Notes: a model not told the origin generated them from the letters alone. A stretch of 64,000 bases of DNA from Plazaster borealis (GCA_021014325.1 CM037474.1:6055130-6119129); one strand, 5' to 3'. Positions 42,671-54,009 are shown, numbered from the stretch's first letter. Numbers and translations: made by a program.

Positions 42671-43157
42671 ATGCTGATCTCGAAAATAAACATAACTGTT
42701 TTTGAAAATAAAATAGCGATGGCACTAAATCTACAAGGCATTCGGAATGTATGGCCTGAACAAGTTGTTTCATTTGAACCATGTCTAAGCCTTTCATATC
42801 CAAACGCTTGACTAGCAGACCAATATAACCTTTACATTACACATTTGAAAAGTGGAAAAATTCCTGGTCTTCCGAATTCCTCTTCCGACAATGAATTAGA
42901 AGTATTACTTGAAGAATTGTCATTGAGGTGTCTCCAAATCCGTGTCAGGTTTCTCACTTTGTTACGACTCACAATCTGAAAACAAATCCCTATAAAGTAC
43001 CTTAATCAAAAGTATACATACATCTTTCAATGACAAGCTTCTTACTGCTGGGTGAAAACCATTCTACCATTTCCGCCCACATTAACAGTTTCTAAAAAGG
43101 AAACTGACGCTCGTTCTACGATACAAACTGACGCTTGCAAACTTTGCTTGACGGAAC

Positions 43158-43379
43158 TTATGACGTAACACACGCTCTTCGAACCAACATTTTACAATTT
43201 GCGTTTTTACTCCCTCCTTGGTTGATTCTTAACACTATTGCGTAGCCTACAGAAATAGTTAAGCAGAAACATGCACCGATGATACCATAAACACCGCACA
43301 CACAATTACAAGAAAGGCATTTAGTGGCCATCGTTTTAAACCCACGAATGCAACGGTTTTTCGTGTTGAAAGTCCTCAT
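43158..43379 (-). CDS. Candidate small cysteine-rich membrane protein or exon
   Basis: From the ATG at 43331 the frame reads MATKCLSCNCVCGVYGIIGA followed by a hydrophobic run and a basic end, 57 codons in all; an upstream in-frame ATG at 43379 adds 16 residues. The string of K-C-x-x-C-x-C-x-C before a membrane segment is reminiscent of the exon at 45064-45153 (SKCCWGLCCGPG before its helix). It could be a tandem paralogue, a first exon with a donor at GGGA|GTAAAA, or chance. No partner exon was found further down. Confidence 0.35.
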   Translation of the reverse strand: MRTFNTKNRCIRGFKTMATKCLSCNCVCGVYGIIGACFCLTISVGYAIVLRINQGGSKNANCKMLVRRACVTS

Positions 43380-43404
43380 CTCTCGCAGTTTAAGTCCACA
43401 ACCG

Positions 43405-43860
43405 GCGTCTTTTTAAAACCCTTAAGTGAGCGATGGTTAACACTAAGTCATGGCACATTTTATTTATTTCACCGTGTTCTCCAAAGTGCAACATCCTGGG
43501 GGAGTCAAAGTCCTTGATATCCTAGACGGGACCATTCCTACTAAGAGAGGATCATCTCCAGAGTTGTTTAGGTTTTTGTTTGTTTGTTTGTTTGTTGGTT
43601 TTTTTTTTTGAGGGGCTGAAAATATTTTCACTCATAACTTCGTGCACAAAATGGTACAGCCATACAGACCTACCCAGATCTAACCCTCTGATAAAGTGGA
43701 GCCATCTGTTCTTTGTAGCAGGCTCCCAGATGTCTTGCTGACCGCCTGTGCTAGGTTCTGAGACTTGCAACACCCCTCCCCCTGCCAATCACACTTTTTG
43801 ATTGACTGGGGAGCCAGATAGTGGAACCTTCCTTTTGTGTAGTTCCTGGAGTTACTTCAA
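43405..43860. repeat. Dispersed repeat 'A/C', copy without the inserted element
   Basis: Reverse complement of 60530-60676 joined to 61415-61670, but without the 740 bp between them. The junction lies near 43656-43662. It supplies an empty site for element B. Confidence 0.75.
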
Positions 43861-43967
43861 CACTCATGGGTTGTATAGCATTGCACTGAAAGTTGACTGC
43901 TCACAATCAAACAAGAAGATAAATCGAAGAATTTTACAACTTTGCGACATGCACACGTCATAATGTT

Positions 43968-44155
43968 CTACACATGCGTAGGAGGTTGAACAAAGTTGGC
44001 CGATGGCGTCTGATATCCATCATTGCGTCTTTTCTTCCTTCGACGATAGCAGAAGCATCCGATTGAGAAAATAGTAAACGGAACGAAGACAAAGGCGAGA
44101 CCCACCAAAAGTAGCACTGTGTTCTTAGGGCCTCCTACCATAGCCAGAAACAGTC
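43968..44155 (-). CDS. Last exon of a small two-helix membrane protein
   Basis: Acceptor TTTTCTTCTGTTCAG, phase 1, stop at 43968. After LFLAMVGGPKN it encodes a hydrophobic helix (TVLLLVGLAFVFVPFTIF), then C-F-C-Y, a strongly basic run (RRRKKRR) and a short tail ending VQPPTHV. With the upstream exon it forms a 90-residue minimum product having two membrane segments with only a short loop between. The basic run is a stop-transfer signal placing the tail in the cytosol. I do not recognise the family; the cysteine-rich small membrane proteins of the CYYR1/WBP1L/VOPP1 kind are the nearest idea, on composition alone. Confidence 0.65.
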
Positions 44156-44644
44156 CTGAACAGAAGAAAAGACCATACAAATATTACATGCAAATTGTTC
44201 GTATACGTTTGATATCAAATATACTTCATTGATGTTAAAACCCCCCAAACAAGGGACCTGTTTGGTTGTAACGCCCCCCCCATTGGTATGTTGTCAGTAC
44301 ATGCGTCCAAGCTTTTTTCATAAGAGGGTTTTGGATTTTTCAACGATTTTTTCCCTGGCTATTGCCTGGGTTAATTTAACCTTATTTGTTTGCCTAATTA
44401 ATTAAATTTGATAATCTTGGTTTTATCCATTGACAATTTGAGATAATACAAATTTTGTACACTTATGATGCTGGCAGAGCTTTTTCCTGCCCCCCCCCCC
44501 ACCCCCGCCCGCGATTTTTGTTTTCCTTTTTTTAAATATTTTATTTCTTTCCAACATCCGCATTCAGATCGAAAAACAAAATCAAAATCATAACAAAAAA
44601 AGGTCATCATTGCAATGTCGTTTGGGAAAAAAAAATCGCCCCCG

Positions 44645-44795
44645 CCCGCGAGATTTGTTTTCCTACGAACTTTTTGTCCCCCCATACGGCGAACTGTGTA
44701 CAAACTTCTTTTGGTGGCGCCCTCTTTTGAATCATCCTCCTCCAGCCCATGTTAATTTCCCGTATGGGGACAAAACGTTCGTAGGAAAAAAAATG
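44645..44795. mobile_element. Hairpin MITE with TTTTCCTACGAAC ends
   Basis: The ends TTTTCCTACGAACTTTTTGT and ACAAAACGTTCGTAGGAAAA are inverted, each followed inward by CCCCATACGG/CCGTATGGGG. A relative lies at 33840-33990. Confidence 0.75.
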
Positions 44796-45063
44796 TTCCC
44801 CCCCCTCCTAACCAAATTACTGACCCCTGTTGATTGACACCCCCTCTAGGACGTGTGGCATGGTCCAGCTTAGTATATCACGTCATGAGCTGACCAGTGT
44901 GAACTGGAAATATTAAAAATGTCAGCATGTGTTTCTAAACCATTTCTATAGAATGCTGGTTTGTCTCTCGGGGTGCAGTTTGTCTGTGTGTTTGTTGGTT
45001 TAAGTATTCTGTTAATACAAAGACTTGACACGTTCTAAACGAAATCTATCAACATTTATTCAC

Positions 45064-45153
45064 CTGCAGGGAGAATGACGATGAAATAGATGCAAGCCAC
45101 AACGCCAAGAGCCAGACCAGGTCCACAGCACAACCCCCAGCAGCACTTCGACC
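45064..45153 (-). CDS. Internal exon: cysteine-rich segment and first membrane helix
   Basis: Acceptor TTTTCTTTGCTGCAG and donor CTGCAG|GTGAAT, phase 1 to phase 1, joining in frame to 44155 with a Gly codon at the junction. It reads SKCCWGLCCGPGLALGVVAC and continues as a hydrophobic helix (IYFIVILPAG). Five cysteines lie at or just before the membrane, suggesting palmitoylation or a compact disulphide-bonded head. At least one upstream exon with the start codon is missing; none was found up to 48 kb. Confidence 0.65.
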
Positions 45154-45351
45154 CTGCAGCAAAGAAAACAGGCAAGTTGTATCAGATATTATTGTGTCAA
45201 ATAATGAACATGAAAAGTTGTATAACGGGAGATGGTTTGTCATCAAGCATTTGAAAAGTAATTGAACAGTGACTGAGATCAGATATTTTGACATTTGAAC
45301 ATTAACACTCTTAAACTTCCGGGGCATGACCTATTTCTGGGTCAGTGGCGT

Positions 45352-45690
45352 GGCGTGTCATGGCCGAGCGGTCTAGCTCACCGGACCCAAGCTCTGGTGT
45401 TGTCAGCAGCAGCTGGTGTGGGTTCGAATCCCATTCATGACACTTGTGCCTTTGAGACACTTAACCATAATTGCTTCGTAAATGTTGGGAAGGTAGTGCA
45501 TTCTGCTCTACCAGCCAGGCTCCTAGTGGATGATACGCATGCCTACATACTTACGGACTGTGAAGGGGGTAACCCTAATTCAGCCCTAGGAGTAGGTGGC
45601 AACGTGCCTCTGTTGACAGTTGATTTGGGTCGACATCCCAAATCAGTAATAAGTGTAGCCCTTACCTTGAAGTGAACTCACTCAGACATT
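45352..45690 (+). mobile_element. tRNA-derived SINE (Ser/Leu-like head)
   Basis: GTGTCATGGCCGAGCGGTCT (A-box) and GTGGGTTCGAATCCCATT (B-box) head the element; the body continues with TTTGAGACACTTAACCATAA. It is followed by an AT-rich, TTTA-repeat tail region at 45709-45730. Confidence 0.85.
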
Positions 45691-45694
45691 TTTT

Positions 45695-46460
45695 GAATGG
45701 GTGGGGGTGTTTATTTATTTATTTAATATATTTATTATTGTTTATTTTCTTTACTTGTAAATTCTGATTATACAGTATGCATACATTAAGATTTTACCCC
45801 ACAGTGTAATTTTTCTTCAGGAAATCTGTGCACAGTAGTTTACAAGCAAGAATGTATTTTTAATATGAAATCAATGGTGAATTTGAAACAAAAGACACTG
45901 ATATAGCTTTCACAAATAAAATCATGCAGACGAAAAATCGGCTGGGGACTCACTTCAGAATAAATACCGAAATACAAAAACATGAAACAGTATATGAGTA
46001 GAAGTACTTGTTATGATCCGAGTGGCCCCTCGATGATAATAATATTTCACGACGGACCGTGTTGATTATTTTCATAAAAATAGCAAACCACAAACGGCCT
46101 ACGCATAATATGCAAAATTGTAAGATGTTAAATTTGGCACTCTCGCTTCAAAGGGCCTTGACTTCTGAATGCGTATAAAAGAAGTTATTGTGGTACAGCA
46201 TTGTTGATGACGACCTATAGCAATCTGCATACTGTTTTTTTTTAATTCAATGTGTGTTGTCGTTTATGTTGTTGTTGGTAGTGTCTTACTGTCTTTGAAT
46301 GAAGAGAACGTATACGGCAATTGTCGAGCTATAGTTTCTTCATACAGGATAAAAAGATCAGCAAAAGCTGTTTTACACCAATGTCCTAATAAACATAAAT
46401 GGTCAACATAAACAACAGACTAGAATAACAAGAATAACAAGTAGGCCTAACTACTTAAAG
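45695..46460. other. AT-rich intergenic stretch
   Basis: No exon, repeat pair or RNA gene is recognised. Confidence 0.4.
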
Positions 46461-46469
46461 TACAATTTC

Positions 46470-46859
46470 TTATAAACATTTCAACATTTCAATGGCGGGA
46501 CTTTGAATAGAAGAAGGAATATTGTTCCAAACTTTGGCACCGGCCAACTTAAAAGATTGTTTAAAATACTCGACGTTCAGTTTAGGGACAACAACAACAT
46601 TAAGAGAGTCTGCATTTCTTGTATTAATACCATGCCTATCGAAGTACATTTCTACGTCATTACATAGTTGACTTGGAGCAAGTCCATGAACACATTTATA
46701 AATTAGACAGGCTAAATAAAAATTCCTTCTTTGTTCTAGGGTTTTCCTAGATAATTGATTAACGTCTTCACCACGAAGATCAGTTGCAATGTTGACGAAA
46801 CATGTATAATTATCTGATGTGTTGTTTCTTTGGTATACGAGCATTGCTAATGTCGGGCA
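46470..46859 (-). pseudogene. Non-LTR retrotransposon remnant, C-terminal end of reverse transcriptase
   Basis: The minus-strand frame of 124 codons carries the hallmark ending of CR1/L2/Jockey-like ORF2 proteins: RRNFYLACLIYKCVHGLAP, then RHGINTRNADSLNVVVVP, and FKQSF-LAGAKVWNNIPSSI. The fingers and palm with the catalytic FxDD are missing, and an in-frame stop lies just upstream, so it is a dead 5'-truncated copy. It would have come from cytoplasmic target-primed reverse transcription of a LINE RNA. Confidence 0.85.
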
Positions 46860-46924
46860 AACCTATAGGCCCTACTGCTTCGTGAGTTTTACCGCTGCAA
46901 TTTATTAAGGCCCCGAGAACTTAA

Positions 46925-47282
46925 AGGCACTGTACACGTTTGGTAATTACTCAAAATATATAATAGCATAACAACTGACTTGGTTACGAGCAACAGAGAG
47001 CTGTTGATAGTATAAAACATTGTGAGAAACGACTCCCTCTGAAGTAACGTAGTTTTTGAGAAAGAGGTAATTTCTCACTAAAATAATAAAAACTTCTTGC
47101 AAGAAGTTTTTATTCCTAACTGAAAGCACACACATCAAGGGTGTATTTTCTTTCATCATTGTCTTGCAACTTCGATGACCAATTGAGCCCAAATTTTCAC
47201 AGGCTTGTTATTTTATGCATATGTTGGGATACACCAAATGAGAACACTGATCTTTGACAATTACCAAGCGTGTACGATGCCT
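46925..47282 (+). mobile_element. TTAA-type MITE, family A
   Basis: AGGCACTGTACACGTTTGGT to AGCGTGTACGATGCCT with TTAA on both sides (46921-46924 and 47283-47286). It lies 60 bp from the reverse-transcriptase remnant. Confidence 0.9.
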
Positions 47283-47566
47283 TTAAAATGCCTTCTGTGT
47301 TCTGCCTACCGGGAGAAATCAATAGCACGTCGGTACGAATCGAATCCGTTACGTTTCGCATTCTGCCGCAGATGTCTTACGGCCACTGGGCTATAGGCCT
47401 GCAAACACTGGCCAGCTTGATTCTTGTATAGCATGCAATTATACAAACCGCAAACAAAACAACAACATAATTTTAGACGCAGTTCCTGCATCGTGACTTT
47501 AAGAACAATTAATTTCAGTTTTACTTTTAAGAGATGAAGTCGTCAAATTGAAAAATCCTTAAAGAT

Positions 47567-47692
47567 CTGCTGTCAGCTCCAGTGGTACTGATTGGTCGAA
47601 TTGGCTGACTCATGACAAGTATTCTGAATCTGCTGTCAGTTACTGTTGTTCTGATTGGTCGAAGTGGCTGACTCATACGAGTATTCCGATTA
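47567..47692. promoter_or_regulatory. Duplicated 63-bp module with CCAAT and AP-1 motifs
   Basis: Two direct copies begin CTGCTGTCAG at 47567 and 47630. Each contains an inverted CCAAT box (GATTGGTCGAA) followed by TGACTCA (47606-47612 and 47669-47675), the AP-1 consensus. More CCAAT-like and GGCAAC motifs follow to 47760. It lies about 2.4 kb upstream of the 45.1-kb exon on that gene's strand and is non-repetitive elsewhere in the window. Promoter or enhancer function is inferred. Confidence 0.4.
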
Positions 47693-48051
47693 GCCAGTCC
47701 CCCCGGACATCAGACGGCGAGGTCGTTAGGAATTGGTCTTTTGTATGCATGGCAACACGAACATTTTTAAAAGACCTAGTCGACAGATGAAGGCAATCGA
47801 TAGAGACTGTGGTGTCTGTATATCGCTGAAACATGCGACTTGCAAATCATAATATGGCAGAAATTGTCTATGAATTCGATACCCACTGGCCCGCATGGGT
47901 CACAACATTATCATTCTGCTCAGAAAAGTGTATTGATTTGTCATTATGGAGATCAACGTTGGAAAAGCTCGATGCTGTTGTAACTTTAACAAGGGGAAAA
48001 TACTGAGACTACCGCCGGTACCCACTCTCTGTAGCCTTTTTGGAAGTCTGA

Positions 48052-48633
48052 ATTTGGCCAGGGTTTAATTGTGGTCTCTTTCATTTCTCATATCGCCTGC
48101 ACTCGGCAATTTGCAATATTTTTGTACCGTGTGGGGGAGTGTGTGAACCAAATGCATGTGGTGCAAAACAAGTAACACGAACTTGTTATTCTATCGTTGC
48201 CTTTATTGTCAATATTTATTTAGCCATTGATATACAAGGAAACAACACACAGGCAGTCAAGATAGGATACAACTGCAATTGTCATGCAAGGAAATTAACC
48301 TTTGTAAGCACCCTAATGCAGTTAAAAATACGGTCAAATAATATGACATTCTCGTCCGTCAGGTTTCACCACAGTTTGCTTAGAAGAGAAACTGTTATTG
48401 CAATTTTGCAGTCAGACCGATGCAGTTATAGACAGGCATATTTCGGTTGTCTGTGCAACATCTCTGTGGAAAATCTTGAAGACAATGATCAGAAATTGAA
48501 GAATTGTGTGCTTAGGGGACTTTTAGCTGCAAAGCTGAAATTATGGTCCAAGTCCATAAACCGGGGTGTTAAAATTGACACCATGGGTGTTAATACCGAA
48601 GAGAGAATCAAAATAAACATCATAGGGTGTTAA
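48052..48633 (+). other. Open stretch of 193 codons, probably not a gene
   Basis: The longest non-repetitive open stretch in the window. It has several cysteines (CEPNACG, YNCNCHARK, CLCN) but no early ATG in frame and no clear splice sites, and its last 25 codons lie inside a MITE (48558-48769). No family is recognised. Chance is the likelier explanation. Confidence 0.15.
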
Positions 48634-48769
48634 AATAACACCAATGTAATTGTGTTGGCAGAAATTAGTGTTATTTTAACACCCTAGAGTGTCAATTGGA
48701 TTCTTCGGGTTTTTTATATCTATGTGACAACGCCGAAGGTGTCAATTTTAACACCGCAGTTTTTCCAAG
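48558..48769. mobile_element. GGTGTTAAAATTGACACC-type MITE, uninterrupted
   Basis: The left end GGGGTGTTAAAATTGACACC and right end GGTGTCAATTTTAACACC are inverted. A central AACACCAATGTAAT/ATTAGTGTTATTTT palindrome is present. It is the intact relative of the element split by the solo LTR at 38.3 kb. Confidence 0.85.
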
Positions 48770-49330
48770 GTAAACAGCAGAAGCCTGTGTAAAACCAATT
48801 TAGCAGAAAAGCAGTCTTGTTGGAATAATGTTCTTATAAATTAACTAGAAATGTTTCAGGAAAAAAAGAATTAGAAAGTTACTTTGCGCACAGACAGATC
48901 ATGAATTACGAACAATAATTGATATAATACTATAAATAAAGATTGGACATTGAGTTTTAATAAAAGCTCAGTAACTAGGCTGTTATTGCAGATGTATTCA
49001 TATAACTTACAGAAAAATGTGGATATTTGTGGAGTTTTTGAGCAAAAATGCAACAGGCCTCAGGGGAAAAAATAATGAGAAATGAGAGAGGCGGGACTGA
49101 TTGAGCAGACAATTAAAAGGAGGACTCAGTTGGGCGGGAAACAGGGGGACCAATAGAGCAGAACCGCATAAAATCAATGAGTGTAGAAATTGAGCATGAA
49201 ACGCAGAGTAATTGTAGAGACTGAGGCAAAATGAAGACTGAAAGGTAAGAATGTATGCACTCAGAAATATGATATATGAATAAAGTCAACTCAGACAACT
49301 GCAGTCAAATCCATAATAAGAAGCCTTTAA

Positions 49331-49752
49331 AGGAATAGGGTCATATATTGTTTCTCGTCAATGTAATTCTGATTTATAGGCAAAGTTATCAAGAAAGATA
49401 CAATAAAAGTCACATGTAAAAGATTCAGATGAATTAAGTGTTTATTTGCTAAGAAAAAAAAAAATTGTCACGGTATTTCAACAAGAGCGTCGAATCCATC
49501 TATGTTTTGCGAGGTGACAGCGGGTACATCTCTGGCCACCAAATTCGCGAACAGACCCTAACCCTGAGAAATCTGAGAAACGATTCATGCATGAATGTTT
49601 TGGGTGGAAAATTCATATTACTTCGAAGGGAATCCTTTCTCAAAATAATTTGTGCTATCAACAGCTGCAGTGCTTCTCACCAAGTAATTTGTGATGGTCA
49701 TAGCATGGAGCTACAGCTCCATGGTCATAGTTACCAATCTAAGCCCATACCT
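49331..49752. mobile_element. TTAA-type MITE, family B
   Basis: AGGAATAGGGTCATATATTG to CCAATCTAAGCCCATACCT with TTAA on both sides. The core has GATTCATGCATGAATG and TCACCAAGTAATTTG. Confidence 0.8.
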
Positions 49753-50102
49753 TTAAGTGATATACCGTCAATTTATCGTAGGAACAATTATCGACAATAA
49801 TTTCTGTTGATGTGGACACAAGTTCTTCTTCAGTGTCAATGGTTTTTCTTGCATTTTGTTTCCAGTTCTCGATTGATTTTGTACAAATCGTAAATCAAAC
49901 CTTTATTGCTCCGTTGAGCAGCATCACTGTACCATATGGCGTACTTTGTAATGATTAACGATTCGTGGACCTACAGGATAGTTAACGCATTCGTGTCATG
50001 ACTTGTGATCACAGTTTTAAGTTTCAGCCTCAGTTATTAAATTATTTATTCCAATGCCAACCGATGGCATACTAAATTCAAAACAGTTTACATGTATTTT
50101 AA

Positions 50103-50457
50103 AGGCACTGAACACGTTTCGAAATTGTCAAAGACGTTCTCACTTGGTGTATCCCAACATTATGCATAAAATAACAAGCCTGTGAAAATTTGGGCTCATT
50201 TGGTCATCGAAGTTGCAAGAAAATGATGAAAGAAAAACACCCTTGTAGTACAAATTTGTGTGCTTTCAGATAGGAATAAAAACGTCTTGCAAGAAGTTTT
50301 TATTATTTCAGTGAGAAATTACCTCTTTCTCAAAAACTACGTTACTTCAGAGGGAGTCACAATATTTTATACTATCAACAGCTCTCCGTTGCTCGACACC
50401 AAGTAAGTTTTTATGCTAATATTTGTTTTGAGTCATTACTAAACGTGTACGATACCT
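50103..50457 (-). mobile_element. TTAA-type MITE, family A, minus orientation
   Basis: The ends AGGCACTGAACACGTTTCG and AAACGTGTACGATACCT are flanked by TTAA. The core order is reversed compared with 31291-31656. Confidence 0.9.
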
Positions 50458-50524
50458 TTAATGGACAACCTTTCCTCGATTCTATTAGAAGTAAAAAAAT
50501 TATTATAATAAAATGGCGCACAAC

Positions 50525-50670
50525 TAAAAAGCATTAAGATTAACCAGTTGTAAGTTGTCAGTATTACCATAGTGATTTGTATTTTGACATCGCACATTGC
50601 TTAGGCTACCTGTTAAGATTGATTTGCAGTTGAGATCAATCTTTGCTCTTTGTCAAATCGACCCCGGGCA
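50525..50670. mobile_element. Short MITE related to 23142-23280
   Basis: It shares ATTACCATAGTGATTTGTAT, TGACATC and GATTGATTTGCAGTTGAGAT with the element in the intron of the main gene. Confidence 0.6.
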
Positions 50671-50890
50671 AAACTACATACAAATTTCTCCCCACCGCAC
50701 ATACAAAGTGTCATCCAACCTTTTTCAATAGATCTTTAGGGTCAAATAAAATTTATCGCCGTCACTCTAACAATTATAAGCATTTTGACGTGCGATTTTG
50801 TGAATAAGACGAATTATTCACAAAACACTGCATTATGCGTAAGACGAGTGGCTGCAAGGTTTTTGTTCCTATAATAAGTGATGTAGTTAA

Positions 50891-51256
50891 AGGTATCGTA
50901 CACGTTTGGTAATGACTCAAAACAAATATTAGCATAAAAACTTACTTGGTAACAAGCAACGGAGAGCTGTTGATAGTATAAATCATTGTAGAAAACGACT
51001 CCCTCTGAAGTAACGTAGTTTTTGAGAAAGAGGTAATTTCTCACTAAAATAATAAAAACTTCTTGCAAGAAGTTTTTATTCGTAACTGAAAGCACACAAA
51101 TTTGCACAACAATGGTGTTTTTTCTTTCAACATTTTCTTGCAACTTCGATGACCAATTGAGCCCAAATTTTCACAGGCTTGTTATTTTATGCATATGTTG
51201 GGATACACCAAGTGAGAACACTGGTCTTTGACAATTACCAAACATGTTCAGTGCCT
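50891..51256 (+). mobile_element. TTAA-type MITE, family A
   Basis: AGGTATCGTACACGTTTGGT to AACATGTTCAGTGCCT with TTAA on both sides. Confidence 0.9.
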
Positions 51257-51323
51257 TTAAGGATATGCGAGTATAAAAAGTACCGTATACAAATTATCAA
51301 TGACATGGAATATTGAGTGTTAA

Positions 51324-51635
51324 ATGTATACAGGATTGGTCGTGTTCATGTTTTGTATGATCTACCATACACGAAAAAATAAACCTGTGGAAATTTGGTA
51401 GAAAATAGAGAAAAAAACCCGCAAAATTTGCATGTCCTTAGTTTTGATTGTAACAACAGAAATCAGCTGTTGCGCTTTTTTAGGTTTTCAGATACAGTTT
51501 TCTGGAATATGACTTCATTTCAGGAGGAAATATTTCACAGAAGAAATGGTTCTAGTATGAACTTCATAATCAGTAAGCTTTCAGACTATAAAGTTAAACA
51601 ACTATGTTTTTTATCCTTACTCATCCTGTACACCT
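51324..51635. mobile_element. TTAA-type MITE, family D
   Basis: ATGTATACAGGATTGGTCG to TACTCATCCTGTACACCT with TTAA on both sides. The core matches 9395-9737 in reverse order (CAGCTGTTGCGC, TATTTCACAGAAG). Confidence 0.75.
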
Positions 51636-52214
51636 TTAAGGATCTGTGAGTAAAAAATTAATAAGTATACAAAATCATTGCCACGGAATATAAGTGTCAA
51701 TTACCCACCGCAAAAAGCAAAGTTTACTAACCTTCTTGTGTTGACAAGAAAGAGACCTGTGTTCCATTGAGAAATATAAACATAATTCGTTTATACGATT
51801 TCAAACTCACAACCCTTGTGTTTTGTATATACATAGATATTAATTAATTTCCATTGGAAAATGCCTTCGGCACTTGCTATGAAAATACTCTTCGTGTGCT
51901 TTATTAATGAATTGACTGTGTTACTATACTGTTGCAATTTTATTATAATAATGAAGAGGCTTGCATCTACCATTAATGTAGAGACATTGCCATAAATCAA
52001 CCCTTGTGTGTAAACAAAGCCTTAAAACAAAACCTGCCTCCAATTCGTTTATGTAAACAAACCTCGTAAAATAATGTATTGGATTTTCTCCCAAATGGAT
52101 TTGCGAATAGTTCTTTAGGGACCGAGAGAATAAGCTCGGAATTCAACTGTTAAACACATGACTGTGTTTATCTACAGTAAATTGGCATGAGGGAGGCATT
52201 TTAATAATTTGACA

Positions 52215-53270
52215 TTTGCTCTTCTTTATTAGTTCCGTTTTAGGGGCGGGGCTTTTCCATTCATAGTAGTTCCTTTTGGGGGTGTGGCTTTTCCATTCAG
52301 TTCCTTTTCAGGGGTGGGGCTTTTGCATTCATAATAATTTCTTTTTAGGGGTGGGGCTTTTCCATTCATAATAGTTCCTTTTTAGGGGTGGGGCTTTTCC
52401 ATTCATAGTAGTTCCTTTTTAGGGGTGGGGCTTTTCCTTTCATAATAGTTCCTTTTTAGGGGTGGGGCTTTTCCATTCATATTAGTTCCTTTTTAGGGGT
52501 GGGGCTTTTCCATTCATATTAGTTCCTTTTTAGGGGTGGTGCTTTTCCTTTCATAATAGTTCCTTTTTAGGGGTGGGGCTTTTCCATTCATATTAGTTCC
52601 TTTTTAGGGGTGGGGCTTTTCCTTTCATAATAGTTCCTTTTTAGGGGTGGTGCTTTTCCTTTCATAATAGTTTCTTTTTAGGGGTGGGGCTTTTTCCATT
52701 CATAGTAGTTTCTTTTTAGAGGTGGGGCTTTCCCATTCATAGTAGTTCCTTTTTAGGGGTGGGGCTTTTGCATTCATAATAATTTCTTTTTAGGGGTGGG
52801 GCTTTTCCATTCATAATAGTTCCTTTTTAGGGGTGGGGCTTTTCCATTCATAGTAGTTCCTTTTTAGGGGTGGGGCTTTTCCATTCATAATAGTTCCTTT
52901 TTAGGGGTGGGGCTTTTCCATTCATAGTAGTTCCTTTTTAGGGGTGGGGCTTTTCCTTTCATATTAGTTCCTTTTTAGGGGTGGGGCTTTTCCATTCATA
53001 GTAGTTCCTTTTTAGGGGTGGGGCTTTTCCATTCATAGTAGTTTCTTTTTAGGGGTGGTGCTTTTTCCTTTTATAATAGTTCCTTTTTAGGGGTGGGGCT
53101 TTTCCTTTCATAATAGTTCCTTTTTAGGGGTGGGGCTTTTCTATTCATAGTAGTTTCTTTTTAGGGGTGGTGCTTTTTCCTTTCATAATAGTTCCTTTTT
53201 AGGGGTGGGGCTTTTCCATTCATAATAGTTCCTTTTTAGGGGTGGTGCTTTTTCCTTCATATTAGGGATT
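52215..53270. repeat. 37-bp minisatellite, about 28 copies
   Basis: The unit is TTCCTTTTTAGGGGTGGGGC followed by TTTTCCATTCATAGTAG. Most units keep GGGGTGGGGC; a minority have GGGGTGGTGC. The array is followed by a unique AT-rich stretch to 53670. Confidence 0.95.
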
Positions 53271-53674
53271 GAGTTAATTTTCAAAATTACGTTTCGATGA
53301 AACAAAACGTAAAGCTAAAATGTTACGTTTTTTTCTCATTTAATCGAGTCGATCAATAAAATTCAAAGACTTCCATTTTGATGAATGTTCCAGAATAAAA
53401 CCCAAGAGAGATTAGATTCATCAGAATATTATAGAAGTTTGTTGGTTAACATTATTTCAATCCGCGGATATGAAAGTGCATTGTTTCTATACACTGACTG
53501 AATCCAACATCATTGGTCCCAAGTGACATGGGTTTTTTTCTGGAGGCGTCGTAGTATGACTTTCGCCGAGGACACAAATCTCTCACTTCACGTTGGCCAA
53601 TCACTATAACTCAAATAGTGTTGGTTCCTTAACGGCGTCTTCTATTAAAGTGGAGGGTTTGTCATCTAGTTTAA

Positions 53675-54009
53675 AGGTATTGTACACTTTTGGTAACAGC
53701 TCAAAATCAGTGTCCACATTTTTTGTGATTCAACATATGCATGAACAAACAAACCTGTGAAAGTTTGAGCTTAATTGGTCATCGAGGTCACGAGAAAATA
53801 GTGAAAAGAGACCTTATGTATTTTCTGTTTTTTCAAATTGTCGCGCGTGATAAAAACTATTGTTTTACTCATTTCTCAGAAACGATAGCATTTTAGGCAG
53901 AAATATTTTAAGGAACCCTTTCTATCATTACTTACTTTAAATCATGTAAGTTATGTGTGAATCTGTGAACATTTGTGTTTTTCGATCTTACCAATAGTGT
54001 ACAGGACCT
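53675..54009 (+). mobile_element. TTAA-type MITE, diverged family A
   Basis: AGGTATTGTACACTTTTGGT to CAATAGTGTACAGGACCT with TTAA on both sides; the core shares TCAACATATGCATGAACAAA-like and CTGTGAAAGTTTGAGC phrases. Confidence 0.75.

Noticed and set aside
42304..42811. Phe-rich frames of 89-120 codons
   Set aside because: Products of the TTTTCAAGAGCAG minisatellite.
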